Assembly: GCF_037782385.1 (NCBI RefSeq)
Contig: NZ_JBBEXD010000001.1
Coordinates: 248,001 to 312,000, forward strand
Length of the DNA: 64,000 bases
Source of the DNA: Ascidiimonas meishanensis
GTDB taxonomy: Bacteria; Bacteroidota; Bacteroidia; Flavobacteriales; Flavobacteriaceae
Reading direction: 5' to 3'
Under the pieces are notes generated by a model. The model saw only the letters and a list, made by a program, of their open reading frames with translations, did no database searches and was not told the origin of the DNA. The translations under genes were made by a program, and so were the position numbers. This document shows, in pieces, positions 62,531-64,000 of this stretch; within the stretch, counting starts at the first letter, position 1, and each line of letters starts with the position of its first letter.

Positions 62531-63259
62531 TTATTGGTGATCTACAATAAACTTTTCAAGTTCTTTTAAATGTATTTTTCCTTCATAAATAGCTTTTCCA
62601 ATGATAGTGCCTTCGCATCCTGCTTCTACCAACTTAGGCAACTCATCTATATGCGAGATTCCTCCGGAAGCAATCAACTTAATTTCTGGAATAGTATCTA
62701 TAATTTTTTTGTATAAATCCATTGAGGGGCCTTCCAACATTCCATCTTTACTAATATCAGTACAAATTACATACGTTATTCCTTCCTTTATATAGGATTG
62801 AATAAAAGGTAATAGTTCTAAATTTGAAGCTTCCTGCCAACCACTTATGGCTATTTTTTCATCTTTGGCATCCGCCCCCAAAATAATCTTTCTATTACCG
62901 TATTGAGCAATCCAATTTTTAAAGATTTCCGGAGATTTAACAGCAATACTTCCACCTGTAATTTGGGATGCACCAGATTCAAATGCAATTCTTAAATCTT
63001 CATTACTTTTAAGTCCTCCACCAAAATCAATAGCTAATTCTGTTTTAGAAGCTATTTGTTCAAGCACTTTATGGTTCACAATATGCTTGCTTCTTGCACC
63101 ATCAAGATCTACCAGATGCAAATGTTTAATTCCACTAGCTTCAAATGCTAATGCTACTTCTAGCGGATTCTCATTGTATATCTTTTTGGTATCATAATCA
63201 CCTTTAGACAAGCGTACACACTTGCCATCAATTATATCTATTGCTGGAATAATTCTCAT
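62531..63259 (-). CDS. hisA: ProFAR isomerase HisA
   Basis: 242 residues, TIM barrel. MRIIPAIDIIDGKCVRLSKGDYDTKKIY with catalytic Asp8, HLHLVDLDGAR, IDFGGGLKSNEDLR, TDISKDGMLEGPSMDLYK with the second Asp, and LIASGGISHIDEL. Isomerises ProFAR to PRFAR. The start overlaps the end of hisH by 4 bp, so the two are translationally coupled. Confidence 0.96.
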   Translation of the reverse strand: MRIIPAIDIIDGKCVRLSKGDYDTKKIYNENPLEVALAFEASGIKHLHLVDLDGARSKHIVNHKVLEQIASKTELAIDFGGGLKSNEDLRIAFESGASQITGGSIAVKSPEIFKNWIAQYGNRKIILGADAKDEKIAISGWQEASNLELLPFIQSYIKEGITYVICTDISKDGMLEGPSMDLYKKIIDTIPEIKLIASGGISHIDELPKLVEAGCEGTIIGKAIYEGKIHLKELEKFIVDHQ

Positions 63260-63843
63260 TGTCTTAAAGCTAAAAAGTTCCTCAATATTTTGGCGCCTGC
63301 TTCACTGCTTTTCTCTGGATGAAACTGCACGCCATAAAAATTGTTTTTTTTCAAAGCCGTTGCATATTTCATTTCATATTGGGTCACAGCAATAGCTTCT
63401 TCACAAAGGGGTGCATAGTAGCTGTGCACCAAATACATATACTCATTTTCTTTAACGCCTTCAAAAAGGTTTGATTTTAATTCTGCTATTTGATTCCATC
63501 CAATCTGTGGCACTTTTACCGCATTTGAAAAACGATGAACATCTACATCAAAAATACCTAAACCTTCTGTGTTTCCTTCATCAGAGCGGTTACACATGAG
63601 CTGCATTCCAAGACAGATTCCAAGCACCGGTTGTTTTAGGGTAGGAATTAAAGTGTCTAAACCCGAAGCCTTTAGTTTGGTCATAGCACTTCCAGCCTCT
63701 CCTACTCCAGGAAAAATAACGCTATCGGCTTTTTTAATCTCATCAGGATCACTAGTTAGCACTCCCTCAAAGCCAAGTCGTTTTAAAGCAAACTTTATAC
63801 TTTGGATGTTTCCGGCTCCGTAATCTATAATAACTATTTTCAC
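63256..63843 (-). CDS. hisH: Imidazole glycerol phosphate synthase glutaminase subunit HisH
   Basis: 195 residues, class I glutamine amidotransferase. VIIDYGAGNIQSIKFALKRLG, VIFPGVGEAGSAMTKL, nucleophile in LGICLGMQLMCNRSDEG (Cys near 77), and the late YGVQFHPEKS with catalytic His and Glu. Supplies ammonia to HisF. It lies 10 bp after the hisB stop. Confidence 0.96.
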   Translation of the reverse strand: MKIVIIDYGAGNIQSIKFALKRLGFEGVLTSDPDEIKKADSVIFPGVGEAGSAMTKLKASGLDTLIPTLKQPVLGICLGMQLMCNRSDEGNTEGLGIFDVDVHRFSNAVKVPQIGWNQIAELKSNLFEGVKENEYMYLVHSYYAPLCEEAIAVTQYEMKYATALKKNNFYGVQFHPEKSSEAGAKILRNFLALRQ

Positions 63844-63853
63844 TTTATATTTT

Positions 63854-64000
63854 TTAGAGCATTCCCTTTGTACTAGGTAAAATCATTTTTTCTGTATCTC
63901 TTTTTACAGCACTTTTGATTGATTTAGCAAAAGCTTTAAAAATAGCTTCTATTTTATGATGCTCATTTGTTCCTTCTGCTTTAACATTCAGATTGGCTTT
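63854..64000 (-). CDS. hisB: Imidazoleglycerol-phosphate dehydratase HisB, C-terminal end only
   Basis: The last 48 codons and the TAA stop of a frame that runs off the right edge: ANLNVKAEGTNEHHKIEA, then IFKAFAKSIKSAVKRD and TEKMILPSTKGML. EGTNEHHKIEAIFKAF and the PSTKG end are diagnostic of HisB, and the HH pair binds the metal in the active site. Whether it is fused to the histidinol-phosphatase domain cannot be seen here. Confidence 0.92.
   Translation of the reverse strand, partial: KANLNVKAEGTNEHHKIEAIFKAFAKSIKSAVKRDTEKMILPSTKGML

Noticed and set aside
1..64000. CRISPR arrays, tRNA or rRNA genes, insertion sequences, prophage integrase
   Set aside because: I looked for regularly spaced repeats, transposase motifs and RNA-gene signatures and found none I could support.

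Overview
The window is A+T-rich, densely coded DNA from a Bacteroidetes bacterium, most likely a member of the Flavobacteriaceae. I infer this from a type IX secretion (T9SS) type A sorting domain, CarboxypepD_reg-like and SpvB/RHS envelope proteins, DUF4369-TlpA proteins, pinensin-like class I lanthipeptide precursors and TAnnTTTG-type promoters. I do not assign a genus. No tRNA, rRNA, insertion sequence, integrase or CRISPR array was seen.

Layout. 1-4.9 kb: the start of an FAD oxidoreductase running off the left edge, recQ, a half-length DUF1456 protein, a membrane protein and a sigma-like regulator. 5.3-7.6 kb: a leucine-rich-repeat protein with a basic tail, convergent with a DUF5675 protein. 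7.8-11.1 kb: a three-gene operon of circularly permuted ATP-grasp, alpha-E and transglutaminase proteins, a predicted peptide-ligation system of unknown product. 11.2-14.0 kb: a cold-shock protein, a secreted protein and a CarboxypepD_reg-like protein. 14.1-23.4 kb: an eleven-gene minus-strand molybdenum operon encoding a Tat-exported two-subunit molybdo-hydroxylase together with most of its cofactor pathway (moaA, C, D, E, moeB, moeA, mobA, a MocA-like protein, xdhC).

23.6-38.5 kb is the most striking accessory region. Two tandem paralogous SpvB/RHS proteins of about 2175 residues keep the same register up to the DPxG motif that closes the RHS core (Asp1856 and Asp1855). They then carry unrelated C-terminal tips: a predicted C39/papain-like cysteine peptidase and a predicted HExxH zinc metallopeptidase. 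Each is followed by a different small lipoprotein gene (10-bp overlap or 8-bp gap), the arrangement expected for immunity proteins. A 151-residue T9SS-targeted protein with a YD-like motif begins the cluster.

38.7-44.8 kb holds a DPP III-family peptidase, a glycosyltransferase, and glgA-glgC for glycogen. 44.9-46.1 kb holds five small lanthipeptide-like precursor genes. Three of them are exactly one base short, each in an A run in the leader, so they look like recently broken genes. 46.4-56.7 kb is mostly housekeeping: dipeptidase, MscS, thioesterase, hydrolase, DUF72, aldehyde dehydrogenase, DUF2461, cysE-cysM, corA. 56.8-60.5 kb encodes two secreted-looking peptides with six aligned cysteines, a TlpA-like thioredoxin, and a fusion of a catalytically dead C39-like domain, VKOR and a DsbA-like thioredoxin. 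I interpret this as a dedicated system for making disulfide-rich peptides. 60.9-64.0 kb is the 3' part of a histidine operon (hisB-hisH-hisA-phnA-like-hisF-hisIE), with hisB running off the right edge.

The best candidates for an undescribed system are the disulfide-peptide locus at 56.8-60.5 kb and the twin RHS peptidase-toxin locus at 23.6-38.5 kb.
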